Assembly: GCA_023432305.1 (NCBI GenBank)
Contig: JAEYUT010000239.1
Location: 1 to 11,762, forward strand
Reading direction: 5' to 3'
Source of the DNA: Actinomycetes bacterium
GTDB lineage: Bacteria; Actinomycetota; Actinomycetes; Actinomycetales; Microbacteriaceae
Length of the DNA stretch: 11,762 nt
Made by a program: the position numbers and the translations under genes. Shown in pieces: positions 11,001 to 11,762 of this stretch. Every line of letters starts with the position of its first letter. Position 1 is the first letter of the stretch. The notes beneath the pieces were generated by a model, which saw nothing but the letters and a program-made list of their open reading frames with translations, did not search any database and was not told the DNA's origin.

Positions 11001-11762
11001 GGCACCGTGCGGGTGGGTGTGCTCGCCGCGGAGGTGAGCGACGTCGCCCCCATCGCCTACAGCGACTACGTGGGCGTGCAGCGAGGATCGGACACCGACG
11101 TCACCGTGCGCCCGCTGCTCAACGATCGCGACCCGCTGCAGGGCACGCTCGCGCTTGTCGACATCCGACCGAACGCCTTCCCCGGCTCGACCGAATGGGA
11201 GCGTCTCGAGGGGCTGCTCGATCGCGGCGTCCCGCTCGACGAGGGACGCGTCGTGCTGCGCGCGGGCGACGTGAGCGGCATCAACTCCTACGTCTACACC
11301 GTCGAGTCGTCGAGTTCGAAGAGCACCGCAGAGGGGCTGATCGTGCTCGGCGTGAGCGACGAGCCCTCCCCGGACCGCCCGCATGTCGCGGACACGATCA
11401 TCACCGTGCAGACACGCGCGGATCTCGAGCGCGGCATCGACGTCGTCGCAGGCAAGGTGCAGTGGCCGACGGGGGATGTGGATGCTCTCACCCTCTCGCT
11501 CTGGCGCGAGGTGCCGGGCTTCTCGGTGGACGGGCACCGCATCGTGGGCTCGGTGGGTCGCGAGGCGCGCATCGTGCCGTTCGAGCTGTCAGGTGAGGAT
11601 GCACGGGGCGAGACAGTCTCGGCGTTCGGGTTCCTCCGGGTGCCGGCGTTCGACGACATGCGCGTGCAGCTGTCGACCGACATCGACCCGGTGATCGTCG
11701 ACGAGGAGAAGTCGGCGACGTTCGATGTCGCCGACTATGTCGATGTCGCGCCGGGTGACGAC
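8004..11762 (+). CDS. Giant membrane-anchored or secreted protein with tandem bacterial Ig-like domains (partial)
   Basis: 1253 residues are visible with no stop before the window edge. Residues 1-17 are basic. A hydrophobic segment at about 18-35 acts as anchor or signal peptide; AVVA before Q36 could be a cleavage site. Residues 36-415 show recurring hydrophobic-turn units about 45-60 long, suggesting a beta-propeller, and end in an acidic linker. Tandem modules of about 95-110 residues begin near 416, 514, 618, 716, 815, 912, 1014 and 1125, with a ninth cut off from 1219. Several carry the LxND or DPxGD turn of Big_9-type or cadherin-like Ig domains (N439-D442, D550-D554, N839-D840, N939-D944, N1040-D1043), a motif that may bind calcium. 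The only cysteines are C520 and C525. I chose the GTG at 8004, one base after the kinase stop; GTG at 8007 or 8049 is possible, and the Shine-Dalgarno is weak (GGGG at 7991-7994). From recall, homologues reach nearly 2000 residues. The role is unknown; a surface adhesin or sensor for the kinase is likely. Confidence 0.88.
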   Translation, partial: MVRESRSGWVPRGAVVKSVATVAVLGVVGTAAVVAQGYDAQEVPQLETSVWVTRDAGQYGRVNTELAELDTVRSIADPSAIVQSGSRGYVFSQGFSQMWAIDAASPADLVSADDEQADAAGAPTAVATPALTRQVVSAGDLVLFSTETGETYLTGFPGADGSIAEPMPLDPLLGLEVAEGETRPRYTADAAAVDPSGRVVLFSAAEGAVRSYDALTGRFADDPELIDGAPEAGPDVALTFAGGRWVLSDADAGLLWIEGRDEPIATGLEDAVLQAASTDDGVVLRADRAGLVGVDVADGTVRALASASGTPAAPVRVGGVSYAAWVSDSAASLWSSDTGETRPLTVDAERLADADSDLTPVFRSNGSRAALNETATGLVWTVPDGRLISGDDWAPLEDTVQDEGTVEVDDVIEQQPPVAVDDAFGVRASALVALPLLLNDHDPNKDDILTIDPASIQGLDPAFGTISLVADDQIALVQVGATSGSATFAYAATDGVLTSAPASVTLTVVPEGQNSAPVWCGVADCLHPWPTPQISPGGFAAVPVLPGWVDPEGDIVLLSDARADDPNAPVTVVATADGRVVVRHTDPNAGDAVILITVTVSDALGAQSTMPLEVRVTSSPSLAVEPVVVSAGVGEERRVAIADSVTGGSGSYRLVDAVVLRGSAEVFSVVPQGASGEVELSATQPGEYAATYTVQDTQTQSQQTALVRFSVQASERPLAAPPLTAFVRAGEDATVDVLASVQNTTGRVLLVQEASTTDPQLSVSVIGQGVVRVASLDVRATPGRLGTARVLIADGAGGAVATTLTVFLLAPTHGVGPIAVPDAVTVRAGAQIDIPVLANDVSPRGERLLLHPVVEGSGEEGELAFAGGARVRYLAPEAPGTYTVRYSIYLENDPARVDSATITVSVLPVGSNRAPQPGVLSARVLAGRSVSIPVPSGGNDPDGDPTILAEVEQPTPGEGSVSISATGDALVYRAPANGVRGGQLSFSYTVRDTSGATGTGTVRVGVLAAEVSDVAPIAYSDYVGVQRGSDTDVTVRPLLNDRDPLQGTLALVDIRPNAFPGSTEWERLEGLLDRGVPLDEGRVVLRAGDVSGINSYVYTVESSSSKSTAEGLIVLGVSDEPSPDRPHVADTIITVQTRADLERGIDVVAGKVQWPTGDVDALTLSLWREVPGFSVDGHRIVGSVGREARIVPFELSGEDARGETVSAFGFLRVPAFDDMRVQLSTDIDPVIVDEEKSATFDVADYVDVAPGDD

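Noticed and set aside
8259-11537. Long open reading frame of about 1090 codons on the minus strand opposite the Ig-like gene
   Set aside because: Its composition is dominated by Arg, His, Gly and Asp with no motif. The + strand frame gives coherent Ig-like modules and continues uninterrupted from the kinase stop.

Overview
The window is high-GC DNA from an actinobacterium, most likely a member of the Microbacteriaceae. The reasons are the RpoB and RpoC sequences, the actinobacterial helical insertion near the RpoC N-terminus, five GTG starts among the six complete or started genes, and a downstream gene set I recall from that family. I cannot name the genus. All genes I support lie on the + strand; I see no tRNA, rRNA, CRISPR array or mobile element.

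Layout. Positions 1-437 are the 3' end of rpoB, and 484-4356 are a complete rpoC with tandem stops. A strong hairpin terminator (4374-4403) closes this core transcription operon. A new unit starts after it, with a TANNNT-type -10 near 4465 and a very good Shine-Dalgarno before the ATG at 4497. It begins with two overlapping four-helix membrane protein genes (4497-5570 and 5554-5982); the first has a long disordered Ala/Pro/acidic cytoplasmic-type head. Then come an FHA-domain protein (5992-6804), a Hanks-type Ser/Thr kinase with a C-terminal membrane anchor (6869-8002), and, after a single base, a giant membrane-anchored or secreted protein. That protein runs off the window (8004 to beyond 11762, 1253 residues visible). 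It has a propeller-like head followed by at least eight tandem bacterial Ig-like modules.

How they may work together. The kinase has no extracellular domain: it ends just after its only transmembrane helix. The next gene begins with a transmembrane or signal segment and is almost all extracellular. The pair therefore resembles a receptor kinase split between two translationally coupled genes, with the upstream FHA protein as the cytoplasmic reader of phosphothreonine. From recall, homologous clusters in related actinobacteria continue with a MoxR-type ATPase, a DUF58 protein, a transglutaminase-like membrane protein and a PP2C phosphatase. None of these is visible here. This possible envelope-signalling system is the most interesting content of the window; the rpoB-rpoC part is ordinary.
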